Notes: generated from the sequence alone by a model not told the origin. A stretch of DNA of 64,000 nt from Symbiodinium natans (GCA_905221605.1 CAJNDS010002257.1:336422-400421); one strand, 5' to 3'; positions 40,801 to 50,460 are shown, numbered from the stretch's first letter. Program-made: numbers and translations.

Positions 40801-40860
40801 GTATACGTATACGTATACGTATACGTATACATACACATACACACAGATACATAGTCCTCA
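40445..40860 (+). repeat. microsatellite cluster
   Basis: (AT)n at 40445-40467, (ACATAC/CATG)n at 40560-40700 and (ATACAT)n/(ACGTAT)n at 40720-40840. Long Tyr/His/Ile or Cys/Met frames here are artefacts. Confidence 0.95.
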
Positions 40861-40964
40861 ATTCACACAGTTTTCGAGCCTGCGAGCGAAAATGACAGAA
40901 CCCTTCAAGCCAAGGTGCCCTAAACCTTCAGGCTTCACGGTTCAGGGTTCCCCCAAAATACAAC

Positions 40965-41098
40965 CTGCAATCCCCCAAACATCCTCCCTTCCTTCCACTT
41001 CTGCTCGATAGTGAGTTTGGTAGTCTTGGAGGCGGTCTGCTGCGCCTGGCATCGGGGGCATTGTTCTGAAGTAGAGCATATGGCAAAGCAGAAATGCC
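40965..41098 (-). CDS. candidate exon with CxxC motif
   Basis: CCCCAG|GG acceptor, 44 codons, CAG|GTTGTA donor. Reads HFCFAICSTSEQCPRCQAQQ then TASKTTKLTIEQKWKEGRMF. Spaced Cys/His (C, C, CPRC) suggest a small metal-binding motif (inference). Phase 1 in, 0 out. Confidence 0.38.
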
Positions 41099-41289
41099 CT
41101 GGGGTTCAACATCGCCCGGAAAGAGCCCCCAAACCTCTACACCCTGACCCCAAAACCTCTACACTGTACAACCCTCAACCCTTCAACCCCGAAACCTCTG
41201 TGTCCTCAAGCCTTCCCCCCCTTGGCCCCCTAAACCCTAACCCTAAAGCCTAAAGCCTAAAGCCTAAACCCTAAACCGTAAACCCGCAC

Positions 41290-41375
41290 CTCGGCGTCGC
41301 CCCCGGTATTGTCCTCGCTTCCGCTGCTCGAAGAGGAAGAAGTTTCTTCTGCCGAGCCACCAGCCAAGCCGCCGC
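41290..41375 (-). CDS. candidate exon, Ser/acidic-rich
   Basis: GCTCCAG acceptor, 28 codons (GGLAGGSAEETSSSSSSGSE then DNTGGDAE), GAG|GTGCGG donor. Lies upstream of 40965-41098 on the same strand. Direct joining would break phase, so another exon would be needed between. Confidence 0.3.
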
Positions 41376-41389
41376 CTGGAGCCGCAGAG

Positions 41390-41450
41390 TTTAGGGTTTA
41401 GGGTTTAGGGCTTAGGGCTTAGGGCTTAGGGCTTAGGGCTCAGGGTTCAT
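41390..41450 (+). repeat. short TTTAGGG/TTAGGGC block
   Basis: Two TTTAGGG then five TTAGGGC units. Confidence 0.9.
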
Positions 41451-41491
41451 GAGCCGCGGAGTTTAGGGTGTAGGGTTTAGAATTCTGGCTT

Positions 41492-41840
41492 GGGGTTTAG
41501 AACCTGAAAAGCTTCTGGCAAAGACTCTTAAATCAGATTCGCTTAAACCCGAAGACTGAAAACCTTTGAAAGTCCTACCTGGCTAGAGAGTAGAACCCCC
41601 CCCCCCAATTTAGGACTGTGTAGCCCTGCAAAATCTTGGGTAACGAGGGCAGACCTACTTTCGAGACCCTCCCAGTTAGGGCTCAGGGTTTAGGGCTTAG
41701 GCAGCTTGGGGTTTAGGGTTTAGCGTATTTAGGGCAGGTATGTCTCCAGCACAATGTCAGATGCAGGCTTGCAACTTCGGCCTCAGGATTTTAGAGGTCA
41801 CAGTTTGGTCCCCTGTGGGGTCTCCATGGTCGTATACTCC
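41492..41840 (+). CDS. two candidate plus-strand exon-like islands
   Basis: 41494-41552 follows GGTTTAG and reads NLKSFWQRLLNQIRLNPKTE to a stop. 41725-41840 reads GMSPAQCQMQACNFGLRILE and on to TAG, with a possible GAG|GTCACA donor. Weak; junctions not resolved. Confidence 0.23.
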
Positions 41841-41897
41841 TTAGAGTTCAGGGTGGCACAAAAAAAGATGCCTTGAACCAGAAAGCCCCAAGCCCTG

Positions 41898-41950
41898 AAC
41901 ATCCCTAAACATCCCTAAACATCCCTAAACATCCCTAAACATCCCTAAAC
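41898..41950 (+). repeat. (CATCCCTAAA)n
   Basis: Six copies of a 10-bp unit, evidently a CCCTAAA unit with three extra bases. Confidence 0.95.
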
Positions 41951-41968
41951 CCTAAACCCTGAACACCC

Positions 41969-42078
41969 CAGAAATGTCGCTGCCATACCCACACAGGCCT
42001 GAGCTGCCGATGCCACCGATGCCTGATCACAGGCGAACCACCTCCGACCCCTCCAAGCCTTTGGGGTCGAGAGTTTAG
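41969..42078 (+). CDS. candidate exon, Cys/His-rich
   Basis: After CCCCAG the frame reads KCRCHTHTGLSCRCHRCLIT then GEPPPTPPS. The C-x-C-H-x-H ... C-x-C-H-x2-C spacing could bind metal (inference). Flanked by telomere repeat. Confidence 0.27.
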
Positions 42079-42097
42079 TTTAGGGCTTACAGGGTTT

Positions 42098-42262
42098 GGG
42101 GCTTGGGGTTTGGGGTTTGGGGTTTAGGGTTTAGGGTTTAGGGTTTAGGGTTTAGGGTTTAGGGTTTAGGGTTTAGGGTTTAGGGTTTAGGGTTTAGGGT
42201 TTAGGGTTTAGGGTTTAGGGTTTAGGGTTTAGGGTTAGGGTTTAGGGTTTGAGGTTCAGGGC
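42098..42262 (+). repeat. TTTAGGG array
   Basis: About 22 units; the left three are TTTGGGG. Confidence 0.95.
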
Positions 42263-42373
42263 AAGACCCTGAAACATCTCTAGACAGTGAAGTTTTTTCA
42301 AGCTTTCGGGCTGAGGCCAGGAGTTAGGCACCCCTCCTCCTCCCCGTACTTCGTGGGCACCGACCAGCCAGGG

Positions 42374-42668
42374 GATTAGGGTTTAGGGTTTAGGGTTTAG
42401 GGCTTAGGGTTTAGGGTTTAGGGTTTAGGGTTTAGGGTTTAGGGCTTAGGGTTTAGGGTTTAGGATTTAGGGTTTAGGGTTTAGGGCGAACACCTAGACC
42501 AGAAACCCCACACTCTCAGTCTCAGGTCCGACCGGCCGCCGCTGAACCCTAAACCCGAAGCCCACACCCTGAACCCTAAACCCTGAACCCTAAACCCTAA
42601 ACCCTAAACCCTAGACCCTAAACCCTAAACCCTGAATCCTAAACCCTAAACCCTAAACCCTGAAACCC
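42374..42668. repeat. TTTAGGG array facing a CCCTAAA array
   Basis: TTTAGGG at 42374-42487 and CCCTAAA/CCCTGAA at 42545-42668, so the G-rich strands converge on a 55-base island. Confidence 0.93.
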
Positions 42669-42688
42669 TCAAAACGGTCCCTGCCCAC

Positions 42689-42766
42689 CTGCAGAGGCAG
42701 AGAAGGACTTGGCCTTTGTCTCGGCTTCCTCGATTGCAAGGCTCACCTCACATGCGTAGGGCTTCC
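42689..42766 (-). CDS. candidate internal exon
   Basis: CTGTAAG|GG acceptor and GCAG|GTGGGC donor around 25 codons: KPYACEVSLAIEEAETKAKS then FSASA. Telomere-type arrays lie on both sides as proposed introns. Product unknown. Confidence 0.36.
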
Positions 42767-42782
42767 CTTACAGGGGCCGTAT

Positions 42783-42950
42783 AGGGTTTAGGGTTTAGGG
42801 TTTAGGGTTTAGGGTTTAGGGTTTAGGGTTTAGGGTTTAGGGTTTAGGGTTTAGGGTTTAGGGTTTAGGGTTTAGGGTTTAGGGTTTAGGGTTTAGGGTT
42901 TAGGGTTAGGGTTAGGGGTTTTAGGGTTTAGGGTTTAGGTTTAGGGTTTA
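42783..42950 (+). repeat. TTTAGGG array
   Basis: About 23 units with slips at the right end. Confidence 0.96.
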
Positions 42951-42962
42951 GTCCGCCGGGCC

Positions 42963-43170
42963 TGGGAGGGGAGGGGGGGTAGGGGGGGAGGGATGGGGGG
43001 AGGGGGGTGGGGGGAGGGGTGGGATGGGGGGGAGGGGAGGCGAGGGAGGGGGGGGGAGGGGGGGGGGGGGGGGGGGGGTGGGGGGGTGGGGGGGGGGTGG
43101 GGGTGGGGTGGGGGGGGTGGGGGGTGGGGGAAGAGGGGGGGTGGGGGGGGGTGGGGTGAACAACGGCGGG
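42963..43170 (+). repeat. G-rich low-complexity tract
   Basis: About 200 bases that are more than 80 percent G with scattered T and A. Strong potential for G-quadruplexes. Pro-rich minus-strand frames are artefacts. Confidence 0.95.
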
Positions 43171-43399
43171 GGCCCTGCTGGGAGGGGGTTTAAATGCTTT
43201 TAATCCTGGCGAACCGTCCGATTTCCCAGGGCGGTCCAAAAAAAACTTATACACCTCCCCCCCCACCCCACCTCCCCCCACCCCCCCCTGCCGAAGAGTC
43301 GCCTTAAACCTTAAGGGGCCTGGCTCAACCCTACGATCACTCCAAGCCGAACCCTAAACCCAAAAAAACCCTCAACCCCAAAGCGTGAACCTTGAGCCC

Positions 43400-43680
43400 T
43401 AAACTAACCCTCAACCCCAAACCCCAAACCATAAACCATAAACCCGGAACCCTCAACCCTCAACCCTCAACCCTCAACCCAACCCTTATTGCTTGGGGTC
43501 CAGCGACTTGGGCGCTGCGGAATCACCATGCTCACGCGAATGCGCTGGGCCGGGCCGAGGCGGGTCGCGTAGCGTTAAAATTAGGGTTTAGGGTTAGGGT
43601 TTAGGGTTTAGGGTTTAGGGTTTAGCGTTTAGCGTTTAGCGTTTAGGGTTTAGGGTTTAGGGTTTAGGGTTTAGGGTTCA
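43400..43680. repeat. CCCTAAA-like block, island, TTTAGGG/TTTAGCG block
   Basis: 43400-43485 is degenerate CCCTCAA/CCCTAAA. The island 43489-43578 is open on the plus strand (NHHAHANALGRAEAGR). 43583-43680 is TTTAGGG with a TTTAGCG sub-block. Confidence 0.8.
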
Positions 43681-43825
43681 GCAGCTCTGGGTCGAGCAAT
43701 CTCTAGTAGAGCCGTTGTCTGGACTCTAGAAAAAAACCCACCCACCCAGAGAATCCCAAAACATTAAGAAATATAAAGTTCTCATTTTTCCTCAGCAAGC
43801 CCTGTCCTCCAACCTCATTTATTCA

Positions 43826-44375
43826 TTCTGCTCGTGTTTTTTGTCATTCTGCTTGGTTTCCATTCTGCTCGTATGCGTTTCTTTCTGCTCGTATTCATTC
43901 TGCTCGTATTCGTTCTTTTTCTGATCTGCTCGTCTCGTGTTTGTTCTTGTTCTGCTCGTATTCATTCTTCTTGTATTCGTTCTCTCTCTGCTCGATTTCA
44001 GTCCGCTCGTTTTCGTTGTTTTTCTTCTCGTATTCATTCTGTTCGTATTCGCTCTCTCTCTCTGCTCGATTTCAGTCTACTCGTCTTCGTTCTCTCTCTG
44101 CTCGTAATCATTCTGCTCGTATTCGTTCTCTTTCTGCTCATATTCATTTTGCTCGTATTCGTTCTCTTTCTGCTCGTATTCGTGCTTTTTCTGCACGCTC
44201 TCTGCTCGATTTCAGTCCGCTCGTTTTCGCTGTCTTTCTGCTCGTACTGAGTCTGCTCGTACTCATTCTCTTTCTGCTCGTATTCATTCTGCTCGTATTC
44301 GTTCTCTCTCTGCTCGACGTCAGTATGCTCGTATTCGTTCTCTTTCTGCTCATATTCACTTTGCTCGTGTTCGTT
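43826..44375 (+). repeat. TCTGCTCGTATTC minisatellite
   Basis: Dozens of variants of TCTGCTCGTATTCATT and TTCTCTCTCTGCTCGATTTC. Several frames are open on both strands (minus-strand peptide has NEYEQKENEYEQ repeats). I treat it as a minisatellite. Confidence 0.9.
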
Positions 44376-44524
44376 TTCCCGGTGACCCTGCCTATTTTTG
44401 GCCGTCTTGTTGGTTGTGTTTGGCACACTTTAAGCTGCCTGGCTTCCACATGGTTTCTTTCCAATTAGTGCCCCGGTGACCTCGCCTCATGTTGGCTCCT
44501 GCTCGTAGGGTTTGATGAGAGGCC

Positions 44525-45180
44525 TAGAGGTTTGTCGTATGTCCCCTCTCTTCGTGCTCGTAGGGTTTGTCGTATGTCCCTCCCTTCATGCTCGTAGGGT
44601 TTCATGAGAGGTCTACAGGTTTGTCGCACGTCCCCTCCCTTCGTGCTGTTAGAGTTTGTCGTATGTCGCCTCCCTTCGTGCTCGTCGGCTTTGTCGTGTG
44701 TCCCTCTTCGTCTGCTTGCAAAGAATCCCAAGAATTCAGAAACGGAGATTTTATTTTCAGAGGTTTGTCGTATGTCCCCTCCCTTCGTGTTCTTAGGGTT
44801 TGTCGTATGTCCCCTCCCTTCGTGCTCGTCGGCTTTGTCGTATGTCCCTCTTTGTCTGCTTGCAGAGAACCCCAAAACATTGAGAAATGCACGGGTTTAT
44901 TTTCGAGGTTTGTCGTATGTCCCCTCCTTTCGTGCTCGTAGGGTTTGACGAGAGGTCTACAGGTTTGTCGTACGCCCTCTCCCTTCGTGCTCTTAGGGTT
45001 TGTCGTATGCCTCCCTTCGTGCTCGGAGGGTTTGTCGTATGTCCCCTCCCTTCGTGCTCGTATGGTTTGATGAAAGGTCTACAGATTCGTCGCATGTCCC
45101 TTCCCTTCGCGCCCTTAGGGTTTGTCGTATGTCACCTCCCTTCGTGTTCGTCGGCTTTGTCGCATGTCCCTTGTCTTCGC
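44525..45180 (+). repeat. 35-bp minisatellite TTTGTCGTATGTCCCCTCCC
   Basis: Unit TTTGTCGTATGTCCCCTCCC followed by TTCGTGCTCGTAGGG (35 bases, e.g. 44764, 44799, 44834). About 15 copies, interrupted twice by a GAATCCCAA...ATTGAGAAAT module also found at 43745, 23140 and 47555. Confidence 0.92.
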
Positions 45181-45349
45181 GCTTGCTTTCCCCAGACCGA
45201 AGGTAGAACCAAAAGTGTTGGTCCGGATTGACAAAAAAAAACCTATTTTTGTTAACCTCATGTTTTGTTTTCCCCCACCCCACCCTCGAACCATTCCAGT
45301 TCGAGCCAATCCCCAACCCACCCTAGAACCAACTACCCGTATTCGGAGG

Positions 45350-45556
45350 TTTTGAAGGGGGGTTTGGGAATCATGGTCTTGGAGTGTTTTGGGCTGGAAA
45401 CCCGCCTTCCCAACCCCCCTCTCTGGAGCCTTTGAAGGGGGGGTTGGGAATCATGGTCTTGGAGTGTTTTGGGCTGGAAACCCGCCTTCCCAACCCCCCT
45501 CTCTGGAGCCCTTGAAGGGGGGGTTGGGAATCATGGTCTTGGAGTGCTTTTCCCCA
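45350..45556 (+). repeat. 80-bp tandem repeat, 2.6 copies
   Basis: TCATGGTCTTGGAGTG recurs at 45371, 45451 and 45531 with nearly identical 80-base units. CCCCACCCCACCCTCG occurs on both sides (45275 and 45553). Confidence 0.95.
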
Positions 45557-45654
45557 CCCCACCCTCGGACCACCCAAGATGGGGGCTGCCGCGTTGCCCG
45601 CCCCGCAATTGATCTGGCCCAGACCCAGGTTTTCAAGCCCAGAATGGGGGTTTT

Positions 45655-45872
45655 TGAGGGGGGGGGTTGGGGGGGGGGGGGGGGGGGGGGGGGGTGGTGG
45701 TGGGGGGTGGGGGGGGGGGTGGGGGGGGGTGGGGGGGGTGTGGGGGGGGTGGGGGGGGTGGGGGGGGTGGGGGGGGTTGGGGGGGGTTGGGCGGGGGGCG
45801 GGGGTGGGGCGCACGGGTGGGGGGGGTGGGGGGGGTGGGGGGTGGGGGGTGGGGGGGCGCGGGGGTGGGGGG
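45655..45872 (+). repeat. G-rich low-complexity tract
   Basis: About 215 bases of G runs broken by single T, like the tract at 42963. Confidence 0.95.
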
Positions 45873-45874
45873 CC

Positions 45875-46400
45875 GTGGCCATTGGCAAAAAAGCCGTGGC
45901 CATTGGCAAAAAAGCCGTGGCCATTGGCAGAAAAGCCGTGGCCATTGGCAAAAAAGCCGTGGCCATTGGCAAAAAAGCCGTGGCCATTGGCAAATGCCAC
46001 TTGCCAATGGCCACGGCTTTTTTGCCAATGGCCACGTTCCCCATTAAGGTTGGGGCCCAACCTTAATGGGGAACGTGGCCATTGGCAAAAAAGCCGTGGC
46101 CATTGGCAAAAAGCCCGAAAAGTTGCCAATGGCCACGGCTTTTTTGCCAATGGCCACGTTCCCCATTAAGGTTGGGGGGCATTTTGTGCGAATTGGGTTT
46201 GAAAACCCCATTTTGGCGACCAACCTTAATGACATTGGTGGCCATTGGCAAAAAAGCCGTGGCCATTGGCAACTTTCCCGTGGCCATTGGCGAATTTGCC
46301 AATGGCCACGGCTTTTTTGCCAATGGCCACGGCTTTTTTGCCAATGGCCACGGCTTTTTTGCCAATGGACACGGTTTTTTTGCCAATGGCCACGTTCCCC
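45875..46400. repeat. TGGCCATTGGCAAAAAAGCC array with inversions
   Basis: A 21-bp unit (GTGGCCATTGGCAAAAAAGCC) occurs in direct and inverted blocks. 46001-46109 is a perfect palindrome with 54-base arms around one base (46055). 46057-46109 and 46123-46175 form another near-perfect inverted pair. The array runs into the assembly gap. Confidence 0.95.
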
Positions 46401-46500
46401 NNNNNNNNNNNNNNNNNNNNNNNNNNNNNNNNNNNNNNNNNNNNNNNNNNNNNNNNNNNNNNNNNNNNNNNNNNNNNNNNNNNNNNNNNNNNNNNNNNNN
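46401..46500. other. assembly gap (100 N)
   Basis: Exactly 100 N between the inverted array and a (CA)n run. The round number suggests a gap of unknown size. Confidence 0.99.

Positions 46501-46588
<88 letters not shown>
46501..46588 (+). repeat. (CA)n microsatellite
   Basis: About 44 perfect CA units starting at the gap edge. Confidence 0.99.
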
Positions 46589-46592
<4 letters not shown>

Positions 46593-46685
46593 AAACCCTA
46601 AAAAGCCCTAAACCGCCAAAACCCTGAACCCTGAACCCTGAACCCTAAACCCTAAACCCTAAACCCTGAACCCTAAACCCTAAGA
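46587..46685 (-). repeat. CCCTAAA/CCCTGAA block
   Basis: About 12 units mixing CCCTAAA and CCCTGAA. Confidence 0.9.
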
Positions 46686-46693
46686 ACTCACAG

Positions 46694-46922
46694 CGGAGAG
46701 GTGCCAGATTGTCGACTTCGACCCGCTCCTGACTCCACGGATTTGGGGGAGCCGCTGTTTCGGGTTAGGAGTTTAGGGTTTAGGGTTTGGGGCTTGGGGT
46801 TTGGGGTTTGGGGTTGAGGGGTTAAGGTTTAGGGTTTAGGGTTTAGGGTTTAGGGTTTAAGGTTCCCTGAGCCCTAGACCCTCACACGACTTGCCGTACC
46901 AGTACAGATGGAACAAGAATAC
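46694..46922 (+). CDS. candidate two-exon segment, unknown product
   Basis: Exon 1 (46694-46763) follows CTCACAG, reads ERCQIVDFDPLLTPRIWGSR and ends at CGG|GTTAGG. Exon 2 (46878-46922) follows CCCTAG and reads PSHDLPYQYRWNKN, with a possible AC|GTACAA donor. Phases fit (2 then 1). The 114-base intron is largely TTTAGGG. Confidence 0.35.
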
Positions 46923-46980
46923 GTACAACGGTTTAAGGCTTAGTGGCCCTAAGCTAAACCCTAAACCCTAAACTCTTAAC

Positions 46981-47376
46981 CTCAACCCCAGCCCGATAAT
47001 GTTTCGGGAGGTCTTGCTTGTCCTTGGTCTCAAGGCTGGAGTACTTGGCATCAATGCGCCAGTAGCCGCCCAGCACAGCGTCAGGGCAAATGTGCGATCC
47101 AAACCTGAGTTGCGGGGTGAGGTTTAGGGTAGGGTTAGGGTTTAGGGCTTAGGGTTCAGGATTTGGGGCTTAGGGAAAAGGGAGGGTTTAGGGCCTAGGG
47201 TATCAAACGAAGAACCCGCTTTTTGCAGACAGACGTCTTGTAGATCAGCTCGCGGACTTTCTGATTGACCATCGCATCTGTCACGTTGGTCGCGCTTGAC
47301 GTGTTCACGACGCGCACATCCTGTGGGACTGCGATCAACAATTGCCGGAGATGATGTCTGCCCATGGGTACGAGGG
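46981..47376 (-). CDS. candidate two-exon segment, unknown product
   Basis: Exon 1 (47217-47376) follows TACTTCAG and includes MGRHHLRQLLIAVPQDVRVV and TDAMVNQKVRELIYKTSVCK. Exon 2 (46981-47104) follows AACTCAG, includes GSHICPDAVLGGYWRIDAKY and SLETKDKQDLPKHY, and ends at GAG|GTTAAG. In-phase joining needs a GC donor at 47219 (AA|GCGG); with the GT donor at 47216 the frame breaks. The spacer holds TTTAGGG-type repeat. It converges on the plus-strand pair at 46694. Confidence 0.4.
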
Positions 47377-47479
47377 CTGAAGTATAGGGTTCAGGGGAAG
47401 CAAGCCTCACGCATTTAGGGGCAGGTTGCGTATGGCCAGTTCCCAAATCATGAGGGTTTAGGGTGGCTTAGGGTTCAGC

Positions 47480-48095
47480 ATCTCATGTACTAGTGTACTA
47501 GCTTTCACTAGTCAAGCAATGTGTTTTTGAAACGGGAGAATACCCACCCACCCAGGGAATCCCACACCACTAAGAAAATACAGTGTCTTCATTAACCCTT
47601 TACGCCCTGAAACCCTAAACCTCAAGCCGTGAGGCCTTCACACCCTAAACCCCAGGCCTGAAGCCCTGAAACCCGAAGCTCCAAGCATGCGGCAGGCTTT
47701 GAAGCCCCGAAACCCTAAACCCCAGGCCCTGAAGCCCTGAAACCCTAAACCTTACGTTGGCCGATTGACTGAAATCGTAAGAACACCGGCGGCCGATTAA
47801 CCGACATCGTAAGAACACCGGTGCCGATTGACCGAAATCGAAATCACACCGGTGCGGATTGACCGAAATCGTAAGACCGAAACCGTAAAAACACCGGTGG
47901 CCGATTTGACCGAATTCGTAAGAAATCGTACAAACACCGGTGGCCCATTGATTGAAATCGAAAGAACTCCGCTACCGATTGACCGAAATCGTAAGAACAG
48001 TGGTGCCGATTGACCGAAACCGTACAAACACCGGTGCCAATTGACCGAAATCGTAAAAACACCGGTGGCCGATTGACCGAAATCGTAAACAGTTT
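47480..48095 (+). repeat. composite repeat: module plus 32-bp minisatellite
   Basis: Module 47480-47590 (CATCTCATGTACTAG, TTTCACTAGTCAAGCAATGT, CCCACCCACCCAG) and about ten units of GATTGACCGAAATCGTAAGA with ACACCGGTG (47757-48090). This is the reverse complement, in the same order, of 22922-23245. Confidence 0.88.
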
Positions 48096-48315
48096 TTATT
48101 ATTATATATATATACATATCAATATATATATATATGATAGAGAGGGTTTAGGGTTTAGGGTTTGGGGAGTGGCACCCATCCTGAGTCCATAAGCACCCCC
48201 TTGCAAGCAGCAACTGGAGTCTTCCTGCTCTCTTCCCGCGTTAGGGCTTTAGGGTTCCGGGAGCCGACAATTGAGGGTGAAGAACACCTTGGCGCAGGAT
48301 TTAGGGAGCTTAGGG

Positions 48316-48475
48316 TTTAGGGTTAAGGGAGCTTAGGGTTCAGGGTTTAGGGTTTAGGGTTTAGGGTTTAGGGTTTAGGGTTTAGGGTTTAGGGTTTAGG
48401 GTTTAGGGTTTAGGGTTTAGGGTTTAGGGTTTAGGGTTTAGGGTTTAGGGTTTTTAGGGTTTAGGGTTTAGGCTC
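48316..48475 (+). repeat. TTTAGGG array
   Basis: About 22 units; a microsatellite (TATA)n lies before it at 48098-48136. Confidence 0.96.
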
Positions 48476-48527
48476 ATTAGGGTTCAGGGTTTCGGGCTAA
48501 GGGTTGGACGGTTGGACTCCTCGCCTG

Positions 48528-48680
48528 CCGCGCCAGGCGGCGTTGAACCAGAGTCGTGGTGTTGGAGGCCGTGCCATTTGTGTCGTTCGCTGGCTCATCA
48601 CTGTACTCGGTTTCGACCTCAGGGTTTTCATTTTCAGGTCTAGGACTTAGGGCCAGCTCGCGATGAAAACTCAAACCTCA
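48528..48680 (-). CDS. candidate minus-strand exon
   Basis: A 65-codon frame (48477-48674) includes ENENPEVETEYSDEPANDTN and TTTLVQRRLARQ, with CAG|GCGAGG as a possible GC donor. Acidic then basic. The rest is repeat-derived. Product unknown. Confidence 0.3.
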
Positions 48681-48773
48681 AGACCCTATGTCTGGCCTAA
48701 CACCACAGAACCCTCGACCCTATACCCAATCTCAGAGAGGCCAGCACCTCTGAATTCTGGACTCTTTCTTAGG

Positions 48774-48843
48774 TCAGATTTGGATCCAGTCACTTAGCGG
48801 ACACATCTCAAGACAGTGGGCCATTGGAACTGCCGCACCCTAG
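48774..48843 (+). CDS. candidate terminal exon
   Basis: GACTCTTTCTTAG is a good acceptor; the frame reads QIWIQSLSGHISRQWAIGTA and stops at TAG. Product unknown. Confidence 0.28.
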
Positions 48844-48863
48844 GCCCGTATACACCCTGAACC

Positions 48864-49298
48864 CTACACCCTAATCCTTGAACCAACCCAAAACCCTGAA
48901 CCAAACAACCTACAAGACCTGAGCCTTACACCCCAAAGCCACCAAAAACCTTGGCACTCGCAAAGGCCATGATTTTGGGGCTGTCGTTCCCCGGTGCAGG
49001 TTTGGTGCTTTGGGTGTTGGGCTTTCGGGTTCTGCTTTGTTGTTGCCTTCTTTTTTCTTGTCTTCATGTTCACTCTCTCTCTCTCTCTCTCTTTTTGGTG
49101 GGGAAAGGGGGGGGGGGGAGAGGGGTGGAGTTTAAGTTTTGGCGCTTGTTTTGGTCTTAGGGCCCCAAAAAGCCATTCAACACCCTGCTCTTGCTCAAAG
49201 GGATCGGTCACGCGAGTGAGGCCCTGCTCACCGAGGCTGACGGGAGGAGTCTTCCTGGAGCCGCACTCCCGGAAAGGACTCGTTTTTAAAGGAAACAA
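48864..49298 (-). CDS. 144-codon ORF, unknown product
   Basis: ATG frame with SRKTPPVSLGEQGLTRVTDP and EQEQGVEWLFGALRPKQAPK, then a Pro-rich and RERERERV simple-repeat part, then ERQPQNHGLCECQ. A plus-strand frame overlaps. May be two exons around low-complexity DNA (49080-49130). Confidence 0.28.
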   Translation of the reverse strand: MFPLKTSPFRECGSRKTPPVSLGEQGLTRVTDPFEQEQGVEWLFGALRPKQAPKLKLHPSPPPPFPHQKERERERVNMKTRKKKATTKQNPKAQHPKHQTCTGERQPQNHGLCECQGFWWLWGVRLRSCRLFGSGFWVGSRIRV

Positions 49299-49309
49299 CC
49301 CTGAAACCC

Positions 49310-49630
49310 TAAGCCTTAAAAGCCCTACAACAGCCTCAAAGCCCTAAACCCTGCAGCCCTAAAGCCCTGGAGTCAAAGCCCCAAACCCCACAGCCTTAGA
49401 AACCCTACAACCTCAAAGCCCCAAACCCTACAGCCCGAAAGCCGTACGATCAAAGCCCAGCCCCCACAACCCAAAACATCTCAACGGCCTGAAGCCCTGA
49501 AACCTTACAACCCCTAACGCCCCAACCCTGCAACCATGAAAGCCGAACCCCACAACCCCCCTACAACCCTAAAAGCCGCGTCAGCGACCTCACAACCCCC
49601 AACCCAGCAAGCCCCAAACCCTAAACTCTG
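49310..49630 (-). repeat. degenerate CCCTAAA/AAGCCCTA block
   Basis: About 320 bases of highly mutated CCCTAAA-like units (CCCTACAACC, AAAGCCC). No gene. Confidence 0.75.
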
Positions 49631-49828
49631 GTAAGCAGCTGGAATTAAAGTCAGGAACCCCTCTCAGAAAAAAAACCAATTAAAAAATAATTGAAACCAA
49701 ACAACGTAAAACAGCACAAAGCAAAGGGGCGGGGGGCGATGCAAATAAGCCTGTGGACCTTCGAACTAAAATTAGGGACCCAGCGGCTTCCATGACTTGT
49801 TTAAGGCTTCGGGTTTTGGTGCACCCAG

Positions 49829-50150
49829 ATGCTTTTGTCTGATCTCGCTTCTGGTTCCCGGAGGATCCTCCAAGACGCAGGCCGTGGCCCTGGCCTCCCC
49901 TGGGTTGTGCTGGACTTGTTTGAGGAGGCGTCCACAAGATGCCGCAGCTCATCATCATTGAATCATCATGGTTCTGCTTTTCTGGGCAATACATGGTGCG
50001 GCTGGCCCCCCCGAAGTGCCCACGTAGCAGTGGGCAGCAAAGGCACTGGCGAGCTCCTCCCAGATTCAACCCACGGCGGGGCATCTGTGTATCCCGTGGT
50101 TGCAGATTCCGGGACGAATGTTTGGGCATTATTCAGGTTTTTGCTTGAGG
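49829..50150 (+). CDS. candidate coding island, about 107 codons
   Basis: Plus-strand ORF whose last part (AVGSKGTGELLPDSTHGGAS, YPVVADSGTNVWALFRFLLE) ends at GAG|GTGTCG. The opposite strand and another plus frame are also open (GC-rich), so the strand is not certain. No family recognised. Confidence 0.3.
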
Positions 50151-50324
50151 TGTCGGGTTTAAGTAACCCTGGCTTCATCCCTTGCACAACCACGCAAATC
50201 CATAGGCTGGGCCCCAAACGGTTTTTGGGGTTTGGGTTGGAGAGTAAAGCGCGCCCACCTGCATCCAAGTATAGGGCTCAGGGTTTATGGTGTAGGGCGA
50301 CGGGCTTTACGAAACATCTGCCCT

Positions 50325-50460
50325 CAACCCTAAACCCTAAACCCTAAACCCTAAACCCTAAACCCTAAACCCTAAAGCCTAAACCTGATGCCAGGTTTCA
50401 ACTGCGTGGGGATGCCCAGCTGACCGAGGATATTTGACTGCATCCATCCTGTGTGCAACT
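50325..50460 (-). CDS. candidate internal exon with telomere-type donor
   Basis: 50385-50460 on the minus strand follows AACCAG, reads LHTGWMQSNILGQLGIPTQL then KPGI and ends at CAG|GTTTAGGC, where the donor is the first TTTAGG unit of the repeat (CCCTAAA on plus, 50325-50384). Product unknown. Confidence 0.35.

Noticed and set aside
43834-45316. Overlapping ORFs of 70-175 codons on both strands
   Set aside because: Minisatellite translations. The repeats have no stops in several frames, and no one frame is favoured.
45389-46627. ORFs of 120-260 codons with Gly-rich, Pro-rich and WPLAKKP repeats
   Set aside because: Artefacts of the G-rich tract and the TGGCCATTGGC array; several even read through the N gap.
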